Below are positions 42,376 to 52,362 of a DNA stretch of 64,000 nucleotides, in pieces (position 1 is the stretch's first letter; each line of letters begins with the position of its first letter). Origin of the DNA: Luteimonas marina (GTDB lineage Bacteria; Pseudomonadota; Gammaproteobacteria; Xanthomonadales; Xanthomonadaceae); contig NZ_VOHK01000006.1 in assembly GCF_007859325.1 (NCBI RefSeq), forward strand, positions 62,001 to 126,000, read 5' to 3'. A model generated the notes under the pieces. The model was not told the origin of the DNA. It saw only the letters and a program-made list of their open reading frames with translations, and made no database searches. The position numbers were made by a program, and so were the translations under genes.

Positions 42376-43632
42376 CTAGGCGCCAGCCATCAGGCGCAGG
42401 ATCTGGCCAATGAGGTAGGCGATCACCGTACCGGTGGCGTAGCCGACCGTGCCCAGCAGCACGCCCACCGGGGCAAGGGTCGGATGGAAGGCCGCCGCGA
42501 TCACGGGCGCCGATGCCGCGGCCCCGATGTTGCCCATCGAGCCGACGCCGAAGTAGAACAGCGGCGCCTTCACCATCCTGGCCGCGTACCAGATCGTGGC
42601 CACGTGCACCGACATCCAGATCGCGCCGATCAGCAGCAGTTCGGGGCGGTTGGCCAGCTTCATGAAGTCCATCTGCATGCCGATGCAGGCGATCAGGAAA
42701 TACAGGAACACCGTGCCGACCCGGGACGCGCCGACGTTCTCGAGGCGGCGTACGCGCGTGAAGCTCAGGATCAGCCCGCCCAGGGTGGACAGCACCACGA
42801 TCCACACGAAGGGTGCGTCCAGGCTGAACTGCGAGGACCACGGTGCGTTGGCCTTGAACCACGCCGACGCCGGGTCGGAGATCGCGTGCGCCAGGGCGAC
42901 GATGCCGAACGCCCAGCCGATGATGATCATCAGGTCGGCCAGCGTCGGGATGCGCGCGTTGGCGGCCTCGTAGGCGGCGATGCGTTCCTTCATTTCGTCC
43001 AGCGCGCGGGTGTCGGCGCCGCTGCGACGGTCGATCTGCGCCTGTCGGTTGGCGAGGAACAGCAGCGTCGCCATCAGCAGGCTGGCCAGGGCCACGTCGA
43101 CCACCGCGAACTGTCCGAACAAGGTCGCATCCACCTCGTAGATCTCGCGGATCGCGACCATGTTGGCGCCGCCGCCGATCCAACTGCCCGACAGCGCGGC
43201 CATGCCCTTCCAGGTATCGCCGGCCACGGCCGCCGGCCAGAACCATTCCATCAGCTGGAACGCGACCACCGCGCCCAGCACGATGCCCAGCGTGCCCATG
43301 CAGAACACGAACAGCAGCTTGGGGCCGAGCTTCAGCACGCCGGGAAGGTCGACCGACAGGGTCAGCAGCACCAGCGCCGCCGGCAGGAACACCCGGCTCG
43401 CCAGCCAGTACAGCTGGCTGCCCTCACCGTCGATCAGCCCGGCGGTGTTGTAGAACGCGGGCACGAAGTAGCACAGCAGCAGCGCCGGCACCCAGGCGAA
43501 GAACTTCTTCCAGAACGGCGTCGGTCCGCTGGCGAGCCAGAAGATCAGGCCGAGCGTGGCGGCGATGAGGCCGAACACGACGATGTCGTTGCTGATGATC
43601 GCGGTCGCGGGTTTGGCGGATTCGATCGCCAT
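42376..43632 (-). CDS. DUF819-family membrane protein
   Basis: This 418 aa protein has about ten membrane helices and the family segments GSWIGGGANMVAIREIYEVD (near 151) and MGNIGAAASAPVIAAAFHPT (near 370). A charged cytoplasmic loop lies at about 200-235 (QIDRRSGADTRALDEMKERI). DUF819 members are related to sodium-dependent or peptide-type transporters, but the substrate is not established. It is downstream of, and on the same strand as, the first S9 peptidase, with a terminator between them. Confidence 0.85.
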   Translation of the reverse strand: MAIESAKPATAIISNDIVVFGLIAATLGLIFWLASGPTPFWKKFFAWVPALLLCYFVPAFYNTAGLIDGEGSQLYWLASRVFLPAALVLLTLSVDLPGVLKLGPKLLFVFCMGTLGIVLGAVVAFQLMEWFWPAAVAGDTWKGMAALSGSWIGGGANMVAIREIYEVDATLFGQFAVVDVALASLLMATLLFLANRQAQIDRRSGADTRALDEMKERIAAYEAANARIPTLADLMIIIGWAFGIVALAHAISDPASAWFKANAPWSSQFSLDAPFVWIVVLSTLGGLILSFTRVRRLENVGASRVGTVFLYFLIACIGMQMDFMKLANRPELLLIGAIWMSVHVATIWYAARMVKAPLFYFGVGSMGNIGAAASAPVIAAAFHPTLAPVGVLLGTVGYATGTVIAYLIGQILRLMAGA

Positions 43633-43676
43633 GCGGGTCTCCGGTTGCGTCGCGGGGCGCGTGCCCGCCAGGAAGC

Positions 43677-43703
43677 GGAAAGCCGGCGTGACGCCGGCTT
43701 TCC
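43677..43703 (-). terminator. Strong hairpin terminator after the first S9 peptidase gene
   Basis: A perfect 12-base-pair stem (GGAAAGCCGGCG / CGCCGGCTTTCC, loop TGA) stands 8 bases after the peptidase stop. On the minus strand the hairpin ends in TTTCC. It separates the peptidase from DUF819. Confidence 0.7.
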
Positions 43704-43711
43704 GGGACGGG

Positions 43712-45790
43712 TCATTGGCCGATGTGCTGCTTCAGCCAGGCGTTGACGGTGTCGTGCCAGAGCACGCTGTTGTGCGGCTTGAGCACCCAGTGGTTCTCGT
43801 CAGGGAAATACAGCAGCTTCGACTCGATGCCCTTGCGCTGCAGCGCGGTGAACGTCGACAGGCCCTGGTCGACCGGCACGCGGTAGTCCTTCTCGCCCTG
43901 CACCACCAGCATCGGCACCTTCCACCTGGCGACGTGGTTGACCGGGTTCCACTTCTCGTAGGCCTGCGGCTTGTCGAACGGCGTGCCGCCGTTCTCCCAT
44001 TCGGTGAACCACAGTTCCTCGGTGACGTAGCCCATCGAGCGCGTATCGAACACGCCGTCGTGGTTGACCAGGCACTTCCACGGCGACGCACCGCCGCGCT
44101 CGAACCAGTTGCCGGCGATCCAGTTGATCATGTAGCCGCCGTAGCTGGCGCCGAGCGCGCAGGCGCGGTCGCCGTCGAGGAACGCATACTTGTCCTGCGC
44201 CGCGGCCCAGCCCTTCTGCAGGTCGACCAGCGGCTTGCCGCCCCAGTCGCCGCTGATGGCGTCGGTGAAGGCCTGACCGTAGCCGGTGGAGCCGTGGAAA
44301 TCGATCATCACCACCGCATAGCCCTGCCCCGCATAGGTCTGCGGGTTCCAGCGGTAGCTCCAGCCGTTGCCGAAGCTGCCCTGCGGGCCGCCGTGGATCA
44401 GGAACGCGACCGGATACTTCCCGCCTTCGGCGTAGTTCCACGGCTTGACCACGTAGCCATGCACGGTCTCGCCGCCCGCGCCCTTGAACGAGAACTGCTC
44501 GAAGGCGCCGAACGCGGCGTCGGGCACGCGCTCGGCCGCGGTCGGGGTGATCTGGCGCAGGTTCTGCCCGTCGAGCGAGGCGGTGTACAGCACGTCGCCG
44601 GTATCGATCGCGTTGCGCGTGAGCGCCAGCGTGTCGCCGGCCAGCACGTACGACGACACCGTGCCGTCGCCGACCAGTTCGCTCACCTCGCCGCTGGCGA
44701 GGTCGATGCGGAACAGCGGATATTCGCCAACGCTCTGCGCCGCGGCGTACAGGCTGTTGCCGTCCTTCGCCACGGCAAGGCTGCTGGGCGAACGATCCCA
44801 TCCCGGCGCGACTTCGCGTGCCTGGCCGCTGGCCAGGTCCAGCGCCATGATCGCGTAGCGGTCGGCCTCGAAGCCAGGACGCTTCATCGCGCGGTAGTAC
44901 AGGGTTGCGCCATCCGCGCTGAACACCGGGCCGGTGTCCCAGGCCTTGTTCGCCTCGGTGAGGTTGGCGGGCGCGCCGCCGTCGAGCGGCAGGCGGTACA
45001 GGTCGAAGTTGGTCGACCAGGGTTCCTCGCGACCGGCCACGCGGATGCTGGCGACGATGCTGTCGCCATCCGGCGCCCAGGTGTACTCGCTGGCGTCGCC
45101 GAACGGCCTGGAAGGCACGTCGCCGTCGAGCGCAGCACTGATCCCGCGCGCGGCCGCCACCGGCTTGGCCTTCGCGCCCTCCGGCAGGTCGGCGACGAAC
45201 AGGCGGCTGCGGCGGCCGTCCTTCCACGTGTCCCAGTGGCGCACGAACAGCTGGTCGTAGATCACGCCGCTGGCCTTGGCGCCCTTGTGTTCGTCCAGCC
45301 GCTTCTGCGTACAGGCCAGGTCGTCGCCGCAGTCCGCGAAGGTGTCCGCGCTGAAGGCGATGCGCCTGCCGTCGGGCGAGAGCTGGTAGCTGCCGACGTC
45401 GAGCGCGAACGCGGTCAGCTGCGTCGGCGCGCCGCCACCGGCCGGCATCGCGTAGAGCTGCTGCGTGCCGCCCTTCGCGCTGAGGAAGTACAGGGTCTTG
45501 CCGTCCGGCGAGAACGACGGTGAATTGACGTTCCAGCCCTCCGGCGTGATGCGCTGCGGCGGGCGCAGATCGCGGGTCAGCAGGTTGCGCGCGTACAGCG
45601 CGGTCGTCGCCTTGAGGTCGGCATCGACGCTGCGCTGCGCGAACACGACCACGCCGCCATCGGGCGACAGCGCCGGCGAGGAGACGCGATCGAGCCTGAC
45701 CAGATCGCGGACATCGAAACCGCGCGCGTCGGCCAGCGCCGGCAGCGCGGCCAGCAGGCAGATCGGCAACAGGGCGTGTCGCAGCGTCAT
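43712..45790 (-). CDS. Secreted S9-family prolyl oligopeptidase/dipeptidyl peptidase
   Basis: A signal peptide (MTLRHALLPICLLAALPALA) is followed by a WD40-like beta-propeller (about residues 30-400) with SPALSPDGGVVVFAQRS and LSPDGRRIAFSADT. A C-terminal alpha/beta hydrolase follows: the nucleophile Ser in LGASYGGYMINW (near 535), the Asp in VVQGEKDYRVPVDQGL (near 620) and the His in DENHWVLKPHN (near 655). The enzyme cleaves peptides in the periplasm or outside. The start at 45790 gives the signal; the 692 aa length is normal. It flanks an OPT transporter gene. Confidence 0.9.
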   Translation of the reverse strand: MTLRHALLPICLLAALPALADARGFDVRDLVRLDRVSSPALSPDGGVVVFAQRSVDADLKATTALYARNLLTRDLRPPQRITPEGWNVNSPSFSPDGKTLYFLSAKGGTQQLYAMPAGGGAPTQLTAFALDVGSYQLSPDGRRIAFSADTFADCGDDLACTQKRLDEHKGAKASGVIYDQLFVRHWDTWKDGRRSRLFVADLPEGAKAKPVAAARGISAALDGDVPSRPFGDASEYTWAPDGDSIVASIRVAGREEPWSTNFDLYRLPLDGGAPANLTEANKAWDTGPVFSADGATLYYRAMKRPGFEADRYAIMALDLASGQAREVAPGWDRSPSSLAVAKDGNSLYAAAQSVGEYPLFRIDLASGEVSELVGDGTVSSYVLAGDTLALTRNAIDTGDVLYTASLDGQNLRQITPTAAERVPDAAFGAFEQFSFKGAGGETVHGYVVKPWNYAEGGKYPVAFLIHGGPQGSFGNGWSYRWNPQTYAGQGYAVVMIDFHGSTGYGQAFTDAISGDWGGKPLVDLQKGWAAAQDKYAFLDGDRACALGASYGGYMINWIAGNWFERGGASPWKCLVNHDGVFDTRSMGYVTEELWFTEWENGGTPFDKPQAYEKWNPVNHVARWKVPMLVVQGEKDYRVPVDQGLSTFTALQRKGIESKLLYFPDENHWVLKPHNSVLWHDTVNAWLKQHIGQ

Positions 45791-45871
45791 TCGGGCCACT
45801 CCGGAAAGGAAAGGCCCGATGGTAGGCGCTAACGCGGACCGGGCGCAAAGGCCATCGGGCATGGGCGGCGA

Positions 45872-45931
45872 TCGCGCCTGAAGGCGCTCCTACAGGCGTG
45901 GAAATTCCCGTAGGAGCGCCTTCAGGCGCGA
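45872..45931. repeat. Inverted REP pair (GTAGGAGCGCCTTCAGGCGCGA family)
   Basis: Arms TCGCGCCTGAAGGCGCTCCT followed by AC (45872-45893) and GTAGGAGCGCCTTCAGGCGC followed by GA (45910-45931) are perfect inverted copies with a 16-base loop. They lie between the OPT gene and the upstream side of the S9 gene. A related family is at 55162-55223. Confidence 0.85.
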
Positions 45932-45946
45932 CCACCGCAGAGCCCC

Positions 45947-47896
45947 TCAGCCGGACACGACCTCCGGCTGCGCCTTCTTCCCGGTGCGATACAGGTACCA
46001 GCCGACCAGCGCCAGCACCGCCAGGCCGATCCACTGGTTGAAGTGCAGCGATTCGGGCAGCGCCAGCACGTCGCGGTTCTCGGTGGCCCAGATCGGTACC
46101 GCGATCGCGATGCCCATCAGCGCCTCGCCGGTGATCAGGCCCGCGGCGAACAGCACGCCGGGACGATGCACGCGCTCCTTGGCCTCGTCGTCGGCGTCGG
46201 TGACCTTGTGCCAGCGCTCGACGAAATGCGCGAGCAGGCCGCCGAGGAAGATCGGCACCATCAGCTCCAGCGGCAGGTAGATGCCGATCGCCGCCGCCAG
46301 CACCGGCACGCGGAACTTCGCGCCGCGCGCCTTGAGCCACTCGTCGACGGCGATGATCGCCGCGCCCACCAGCGCGCCCAGGCCGATCATGCCCCACGGC
46401 AGCTGGCCGCCGAACATGCCCTTGGCCACCGACGCCATCAGCGTGGCCTGCGGCGCCGACAGCGGGTTCGGGTGTTCCGCGGTCGGCGGGCCGATGCCGT
46501 AGGCCTGCGCCAGCAGGTTCAGCACCGGCGCCATGATCAGCGCGCAGGAGAACGCGCCGATGCCGAGCATCAGCTGCTGCTTCCACGGCGTCGCGCCGAC
46601 GATGTAGCCGGCCTTGAGGTCCTGCAGGTTGTCGCCGCCGACCGCCGCCGCGCAGCACACCACCGCGCCGATCATGATCGCGGCGACCGCGCCGATGTCC
46701 GAGTCGCGGCCGAGCAGCCCCAGCAGCACCAGCGAGGCGAACAGGATGGTGGCGATGGTGATGCCCGAGACCGGGTTGTTCGACGAACCCACCAGGCCGG
46801 CGAGGTAGGCCGACACCGACACGAACAGGAAGCCGGCGACGATCATGATGATCGTCATCGGCACGCTGACGTGCCACAGGCCGGTGATCGCCTGGTACAG
46901 CGCCAGCAGCGGGATCACGAACAGCACCAGCGCGATCAGCATCCACTTCATCGGCAGGTCGCGCTCGGTCTCGGCGACAAACTCGCCGCTGCCCTTGCGC
47001 GCCGCCGCGATGCCGCTGCGGATGCCCGAGACCAGCGACTTGCGCAGCGAGAACAGCGTCCACACGCCGCCGATCAGCATCGCGCCGACGCCGAGGTAGC
47101 GGATCTTCGCCGACCAGATCGCGAACGCGGTGTCCTCCGCGCCGGCACCGGCCACCCCCGCGGCAAGCACCGGATCGCTGTCGAGGAAGAACGCCTGGTA
47201 CAGCGGGATCGCGATGTGCCACGACAGCACCGCGCCCGACAGCACCACGATGCCGATGTTCAGGCCGACGATGTAGCCCACGCCCAGCAGGGCCGGCGAC
47301 AGGTTGGTGCCGAGGTAGGCCAGGCCCTTGCCGTTGGCGAGGAAGCCCGACTGCGCCCAGGTCTCGGGGATCAGGCGCAGGCCGCTGCCCGAGGCCAGCT
47401 TCACCAGGCCGCCGATCGCGGCCGAGATGCCGAGGATCTTCAGGCCCGGGCCGGGGTTGTCGCCGGCCTTGAGCACTTCCGCCGCGGCCTTGCCCTCCGG
47501 GAACGGCAGCGGATCCTCGACGATCATCGTGCGCCGCAGCGGCACCGAGAACAGCACGCCGAGCAGGCCGCCGAGGCCGGCGATCGCCAGCACCCAGGAA
47601 TAGCGGAAGTCCTGCCAGTAGCCGAGGATGATCAGCGCCGGGACGGTGAAGATCACGCCGGCCGCGATCGACGACCCCGCCGACGCACCGGTCTGCACGA
47701 TGTTGTTCTCGAGGATCGTGCCGCCGCCGAGCAGCCGCAGCACGCCCATCGACACCACCGCCGCCGGGATCGCGGTGGCGACGGTCAGGCCCGCGAACAG
47801 GCCGAGGTAGGCGTTGGCCGCGGACAGCACCATCGCCAGGATGATGGCGAGCAGCACGGCGCGGAAGGTGAGCTGCGGGATGCCTTTTTCGGCCAT
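45947..47896 (-). CDS. OPT-family oligopeptide transporter
   Basis: This 649 aa protein has about 15 membrane helices and typical OPT blocks: the first helices with FRAVLLAIILAMVLSAANAY followed by LGLFAGLTVATAIPAAVVSM. The NIVQTGASAGSSIAAGVIFT segment (near 62) and DNLQDLKAGYIVGATPWKQQ (near 418) follow. OPT proteins import oligopeptides or metal chelates. The start MAEKGIPQL at 47896 is the family start. It lies between two secreted S9 peptidases, which suggests uptake of their products. Confidence 0.92.
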   Translation of the reverse strand: MAEKGIPQLTFRAVLLAIILAMVLSAANAYLGLFAGLTVATAIPAAVVSMGVLRLLGGGTILENNIVQTGASAGSSIAAGVIFTVPALIILGYWQDFRYSWVLAIAGLGGLLGVLFSVPLRRTMIVEDPLPFPEGKAAAEVLKAGDNPGPGLKILGISAAIGGLVKLASGSGLRLIPETWAQSGFLANGKGLAYLGTNLSPALLGVGYIVGLNIGIVVLSGAVLSWHIAIPLYQAFFLDSDPVLAAGVAGAGAEDTAFAIWSAKIRYLGVGAMLIGGVWTLFSLRKSLVSGIRSGIAAARKGSGEFVAETERDLPMKWMLIALVLFVIPLLALYQAITGLWHVSVPMTIIMIVAGFLFVSVSAYLAGLVGSSNNPVSGITIATILFASLVLLGLLGRDSDIGAVAAIMIGAVVCCAAAVGGDNLQDLKAGYIVGATPWKQQLMLGIGAFSCALIMAPVLNLLAQAYGIGPPTAEHPNPLSAPQATLMASVAKGMFGGQLPWGMIGLGALVGAAIIAVDEWLKARGAKFRVPVLAAAIGIYLPLELMVPIFLGGLLAHFVERWHKVTDADDEAKERVHRPGVLFAAGLITGEALMGIAIAVPIWATENRDVLALPESLHFNQWIGLAVLALVGWYLYRTGKKAQPEVVSG

Positions 47897-48005
47897 TTCA
47901 CGGTTCCGGACAGCGGAAGGATGCGCCACGCTAGCGACCGGCGCCGGGCAAGTCCAGCGCCGGCCGGGGCACGGGCCCGCGGAAACGGGCCACGGCCGCG
48001 GCGCC

Positions 48006-49967
48006 TCAGCGCGCCCCGGAGCCGATGTGGGTGTCGAGGAACCGGAGCAAACGGGTATAGAACTCGCGCCGGTGCGCGATCTCGTAGAAGCCGTGACCCT
48101 CCTTGGGGTAGTACAGCGCCTCGACGGTGCCGCCCGTGCGCTTGAGGGCCGCCTCCATGCGCTTGGTGTGCTCGATCGGCGCGATGAAATCCTCTCCGCC
48201 GGCGGCCAGCAGCACCGGCACCTTGATCTCGGCCGCGCGCAGGTTCGGCGAGACCGCCTGCAGCGCCGCAACATCGTCGCCCACCCACTCGCGGCTCCAC
48301 GTCGCGCCCGAGCGGGTGTGCCTGGAGTCCTCGCGTTGCATCATCGGCAGGTCGTACACGCCGACGTAGCCGATCGCGCAACGGTACAGGTCCGGCTCGC
48401 GCACGGTGCCCATCAGCGCGGCATAGGCGCCGTAGCTGGCCCCGTAGATGCAGATGCGGTCGGGATCGGCGATCCCCTCGCTGATCGCCCAGCGGGTCGC
48501 GTCGGTCACGTCGTCCTGCATGGTGCCGCCCCACTGGCGGGCGCCGGCCAGGCGGAATGCGCGCCCGTAGTTGGCCGAGCCGCGGAAGTTCACCTGCAGC
48601 ACCGCGTATCCCGCGGCGGCCAGGAGCTGCGCATCGGAATCGAAGCCCCAGGCATCGAAGATACCGAAAGGACCGCCGTGCGGCATCACCACCATCGGCA
48701 TCGCCTTGCCGGCGGCGCTGGCCGGGGTGGTGATGAAGCCGTGCAGGGTGAGCCCGTCGCGTGACTTGAGCTCGATCGGACGCATCGGCGACATGCGCTC
48801 GGAATCGATCTGCGCATCGCGCGCGATGATCATGTTGGCGTGCATGCCCCTGGTGTCGAACAGGTAGAACGATCCGGGGTCGACATCGCTTTCCGCCACC
48901 ACCACCCGCCACCTGCCATCGCGCGAGCTCGATTGCATGACCGCGCGTGCGCCCGGGAACGAACGCTGCAGGGTCTGCTGCAGGCGCGCCTCGTCCGTCT
49001 GTTCGTCGAAGAAGGACAGGCGCGAACTGGCGCCGAAGTACCAGGCGCCGATCGGACGCTTCCAGCCGTCGAGGAAGACCGGGCGGGGATCGACGACGGC
49101 ATCGCCGGCCACGTCCTTGCGCTCGCCCGTGCGCGTGTCCAGCGCCACGATGCGGTCCGGCCCGCTGGGTTGCGACACCCGCAGGTAGGCGGTCACATCG
49201 TCCTCGGCGAAGCCGAGCGGCATCTCGATCCGGTTGCTCTCGCGCTGCCGGTTGACCGGCTCCCATTCGGACTGGTCGTCCTTGCGATGGAACAGCTGGC
49301 TCTGGTTGTCCGACATCGAGCCCACGGCGAAGCGCACCCGGCCCTGGCTGTCGGTCACGAAATCGGCGTTCGCCACCGGCGCCGAGGTGACCCGGGTCCG
49401 CCGGCCGTCGTACACGTTCATCCGCTCGACGCGGGAATACGGATCCTTGCCGAGCGAGCGGATCGTCACCAGCACCTGCTTCTCGTCATCGTGGAGGGGA
49501 TCCACCAGGTAGGCCGCCAGGTCGCCCTCCCGTCCGCCCCCGATCCTGCTGCCGAACTGCGCCCCGGACACGCGATATCCGACCAGCAGCTTCTTGCGGC
49601 TGCCGTCGGCGTCCACCGCATAGAGCTCGCCGGTCGACACCGGGTCATCGCGCGTACCGAAGGTCTCGGCCAGCGACATCACCAGCCGCTCGTTGTTCAC
49701 CCACCAGAAGTCCTGCACGTGCGTATTGCGCCAGAAGCGCATGTTCGACAGCACGTCGGTGCTGCCGCGCCGTGTCACCATGAGCCCCGTCTGGCCGTCC
49801 ACGCGCACCGACATCGCCAGGTACTCGCCGGTCGGCGATATCTTGATGTCGCGGACGCCCCCTTCCTCGATGAAGGTGTCCAGCTCCTGTGGCGTGATTC
49901 CGAACCCTGTCGACGGCGCGCACAGCGCCAGACACGCGGCCAGGATGGCCCCGATACGCATCCCCAT
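48006..49967 (-). CDS. Secreted S9-family peptidase
   Basis: A signal peptide (MGMRIGAILAACLALCAPST) leads to a beta-propeller-like N-terminal domain. An alpha/beta hydrolase domain follows from about residue 390, with MVVMPHGGPFGIFDAWGFDS, the nucleophile Ser in YGASYGAYAALMG (near 495), the Asp in LAAGGEDFIAPIEHTKR (near 583) and the His in PKEGHGFYEIAHR (near 617). The nucleophile elbow is GASYGAY rather than the GGSYGG form. Length (653 aa) fits. A second start two codons later is possible. It lies on the same strand as the OPT transporter, 109 bases upstream. Confidence 0.9.
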   Translation of the reverse strand: MGMRIGAILAACLALCAPSTGFGITPQELDTFIEEGGVRDIKISPTGEYLAMSVRVDGQTGLMVTRRGSTDVLSNMRFWRNTHVQDFWWVNNERLVMSLAETFGTRDDPVSTGELYAVDADGSRKKLLVGYRVSGAQFGSRIGGGREGDLAAYLVDPLHDDEKQVLVTIRSLGKDPYSRVERMNVYDGRRTRVTSAPVANADFVTDSQGRVRFAVGSMSDNQSQLFHRKDDQSEWEPVNRQRESNRIEMPLGFAEDDVTAYLRVSQPSGPDRIVALDTRTGERKDVAGDAVVDPRPVFLDGWKRPIGAWYFGASSRLSFFDEQTDEARLQQTLQRSFPGARAVMQSSSRDGRWRVVVAESDVDPGSFYLFDTRGMHANMIIARDAQIDSERMSPMRPIELKSRDGLTLHGFITTPASAAGKAMPMVVMPHGGPFGIFDAWGFDSDAQLLAAAGYAVLQVNFRGSANYGRAFRLAGARQWGGTMQDDVTDATRWAISEGIADPDRICIYGASYGAYAALMGTVREPDLYRCAIGYVGVYDLPMMQREDSRHTRSGATWSREWVGDDVAALQAVSPNLRAAEIKVPVLLAAGGEDFIAPIEHTKRMEAALKRTGGTVEALYYPKEGHGFYEIAHRREFYTRLLRFLDTHIGSGAR

Positions 49968-50039
49968 GTCCCTGCCCCCTTGAACGGACGTCCTGCCCCC
50001 GGCGTGGGGGATGACGCACTCCCGCGTCGGGGAGCGAAA

Positions 50040-50924
50040 CTACACCAGAACCGCGTCCAGCGCAGCCCGCCAGTCGGGAAGCCGCACGCCGAAATCCTGC
50101 TGCAGCCGCGCGCAGTCCAGGCTCGACCGGGCAGGTCGCCGCGCCGGGGTCGGATACTCGTCCGTGGTGATCGCGGTCACCGCCGGCCTGCGGGCCAGCA
50201 GGCCCAGCCCGTGCGCGCGATCGACGATGGCGCTGGCGAAGCCATGCCAGCTGGTTTCGCCGGTCGCGGTGAGGTGCCAGGTCCCGGACACCCGCGGCGA
50301 CTGCGCCAGGATCGCCGCGGTGACGTCGGCGATCAACGGCGCGGGGGTCGGGCTGCCGAACTGGTCGGCCACGACGCGCAGTTCCTCGCGCTCGCGCGCA
50401 AGCCGCAGCATGGTGCGCAGGAAGTTGCTGCCGTGGGCGGCGTAGACCCAGGCGGTACGGAAGATCATGTGGCGCGCGCCGCTCGACCGGATCGCTTCCT
50501 CGCCGGCGAGCTTGCTGGCGCCGTAGACGCCGAGCGGCGACATCGGGTCGCCCTCCCGGTAGGGTCGCGTAGCGGTGCCGTCGAAGACGTAGTCGGTCGA
50601 ATAATGCACGAGCAGCGCATCGCGCAGGGCGCAGGCGCGCGCGAGTTCGCCCGGCGCCTGCGCATTGGCGCGGAAGGCGGCGTCGCGTTCGGATTCGGCC
50701 CTGTCCACGGCGGTGTAGGCCGCCGCGTTGACGACGATGTCCGGTGCGATACGCTCGACCAGCGCCGGCAGCGAGGAGGGATCGTCGAAGTCGGCGGTCT
50801 CGCAACGCATCCCGTCCGCCAGCGTGCCGCTGCGCGTGGTGCAGACGACCTCACCCAGCGGTGCCAGCGCGCGCCGCAGCTCATGGCCGACCTGCCCGTT
50901 GGCGCCCGGCAGCAGGATCCTCAT
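50040..50924 (-). CDS. rfbD: dTDP-4-dehydrorhamnose reductase RfbD
   Basis: The last enzyme of dTDP-L-rhamnose synthesis. It shows the Rossmann motif [20 protein letters not shown], the STDYVFDGTATRPYREGDPM segment and the catalytic YGASKLAGEE (Tyr and Lys). Its 294 aa length is normal. The start overlaps the rfbC stop (ATGA). The nucleotide sugar feeds O-antigen and related glycans. Confidence 0.94.
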   Translation of the reverse strand: MRILLPGANGQVGHELRRALAPLGEVVCTTRSGTLADGMRCETADFDDPSSLPALVERIAPDIVVNAAAYTAVDRAESERDAAFRANAQAPGELARACALRDALLVHYSTDYVFDGTATRPYREGDPMSPLGVYGASKLAGEEAIRSSGARHMIFRTAWVYAAHGSNFLRTMLRLAREREELRVVADQFGSPTPAPLIADVTAAILAQSPRVSGTWHLTATGETSWHGFASAIVDRAHGLGLLARRPAVTAITTDEYPTPARRPARSSLDCARLQQDFGVRLPDWRAALDAVLV

Positions 50925-51478
50925 GCCGCGAAGATCGGCAGGCGTTCGGGCGGCACGTCCGCGAGGAACGGCGCCTTCGCGTCCTTGGCCGACAGCGCGG
51001 GTTCGGCGACCGGCCAGTCGATCGCCAGGTCGGCATCGTTCCAGCGGAGGTTCGCGTCGGCGGCTGGGTCGTAAGTCGCGGTGCACAGGTAGGTGAACAG
51101 CGCGCGCTCACTGAGCACGATGAAGCCGTGCGCGAAGCCCTCCGGGATCCAGAAGTGGCGCTTGTTCTCCGCGCTCAGCAGCACCGCGGTCCACTTGCCG
51201 AAATGCGGCGAACCGCGGCGGATGTCGACCGCCACGTCCCACACCTCGCCTTCGAGCACCGACACGTACTTGCCCTGCGGATTCGGCCACTGGTAGTGCA
51301 GGCCACGCAGCACGCCCCTGGCCGACGAGGACACGTTGCCCTGCACGAAGGCCGGCGACAGGCCGTGCGCGGCGAGCTTGTCGCGGTTGAAGGACTCGAA
51401 AAAGAAGCCGCGGTCGTCGCCGAAGACCTGCGGCTCGAGGATGACGCAACCCGGGAGGTCGGTCTCGACCAGCTTCAC
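50921..51478 (-). CDS. rfbC: dTDP-4-dehydrorhamnose 3,5-epimerase RfbC
   Basis: Third step of dTDP-rhamnose synthesis. The 185 aa cupin has [40 protein letters not shown] (conserved catalytic His) and [20 protein letters not shown]. The frame begins with a GTG at 51478 whose bases overlap the rfbA stop (GTGA). No ATG lies in the right place, so GTG is the likely start. Confidence 0.93.
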   Translation of the reverse strand: MKLVETDLPGCVILEPQVFGDDRGFFFESFNRDKLAAHGLSPAFVQGNVSSSARGVLRGLHYQWPNPQGKYVSVLEGEVWDVAVDIRRGSPHFGKWTAVLLSAENKRHFWIPEGFAHGFIVLSERALFTYLCTATYDPAADANLRWNDADLAIDWPVAEPALSAKDAKAPFLADVPPERLPIFAA

Positions 51479-52362
51479 GGCACGAACCCGCGTTCCCCGA
51501 GGCCCAGCAGGTACTGGCCGTAGCCGTTCTTCGCCAACGGCTTCGCCAGCGCCTCGAGCTGCGCCTCGTCGATCCAGCCGTTGTTCCAGGCGATCTCCTC
51601 GGGGCAGCACACGCGCAGGCCCTGGCGCGCCTCGATGGTCTCGATGTAGTTCGAGGCTTCGAGCAGCGACTGGTGGGTGCCGGTGTCGAGCCAGGCATAG
51701 CCGCGGCCCAGCCGCTCCAGGTGCAGTTCGCCCTGGTCGAGGTAGCAGCGGTTGAGGTCGGTGATCTCCAGTTCGCCGCGCGGCGACGGCTTGAGCGAAG
51801 CGGCGAAATCGCTGGCGCGGCCGTCGTAGAAGTACAACCCGGTCACCGCGTAGTTCGAACGCGGCTTCGCCGGCTTTTCCTCGAGGCCGACCACCCGGCC
51901 GACCTCGTCGAACTCGGCGACGCCGTAACGTTCGGGGTCGGATACCCAGTAGCCGAATACCGTCGCGCCATCCTCGCGCGCATCCGCGCGCTTGAGCATC
52001 GCGGTCAGGCCCGGGCCATGGAAGATGTTGTCGCCGAGCACGAGGCAGCTTGGCGCGCCGCCGAGGAAGTCGCGGCCGATCAGGAAGGCCTGCGCAAGGC
52101 CGTCCGGGCTCGGCTGCACCGCGTATTCGAGCTTCATGCCCCACTGCGAGCCGTCGCCGAGCAGCGCCTTGAACAGCGCCTGCTCGTGCGGGGTGTTGAT
52201 GATCAGCACCTCGCGGATGCCCGCCAGCATCAGCACGCTGAGCGGGTAGTAGATCATCGGCTTGTCGTAGACCGGCAGCAGCTGCTTGCTGATCGCCTGC
52301 GTGATCGGATACAGGCGCGTACCGGAGCCACCGGCAAGGATGATGCCCTTGCGAGCCGTCAT
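51475..52362 (-). CDS. rfbA: Glucose-1-phosphate thymidylyltransferase RfbA
   Basis: First enzyme of dTDP-L-rhamnose synthesis. It has the nucleotide-binding start [20 protein letters not shown], then [20 protein letters not shown], and [17 protein letters not shown]. The 295 aa length is exact for the family. The start overlaps the rfbB stop (ATGA), so all four genes are translationally chained. Confidence 0.95.
   Translation of the reverse strand: MTARKGIILAGGSGTRLYPITQAISKQLLPVYDKPMIYYPLSVLMLAGIREVLIINTPHEQALFKALLGDGSQWGMKLEYAVQPSPDGLAQAFLIGRDFLGGAPSCLVLGDNIFHGPGLTAMLKRADAREDGATVFGYWVSDPERYGVAEFDEVGRVVGLEEKPAKPRSNYAVTGLYFYDGRASDFAASLKPSPRGELEITDLNRCYLDQGELHLERLGRGYAWLDTGTHQSLLEASNYIETIEARQGLRVCCPEEIAWNNGWIDEAQLEALAKPLAKNGYGQYLLGLGERGFVP

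Noticed and set aside
43800..47222. Minus-strand frame of over 1100 codons across the S9 peptidase and OPT genes
   Set aside because: It is an alternative frame of two well-supported genes and has no signal, domain or plausible start.
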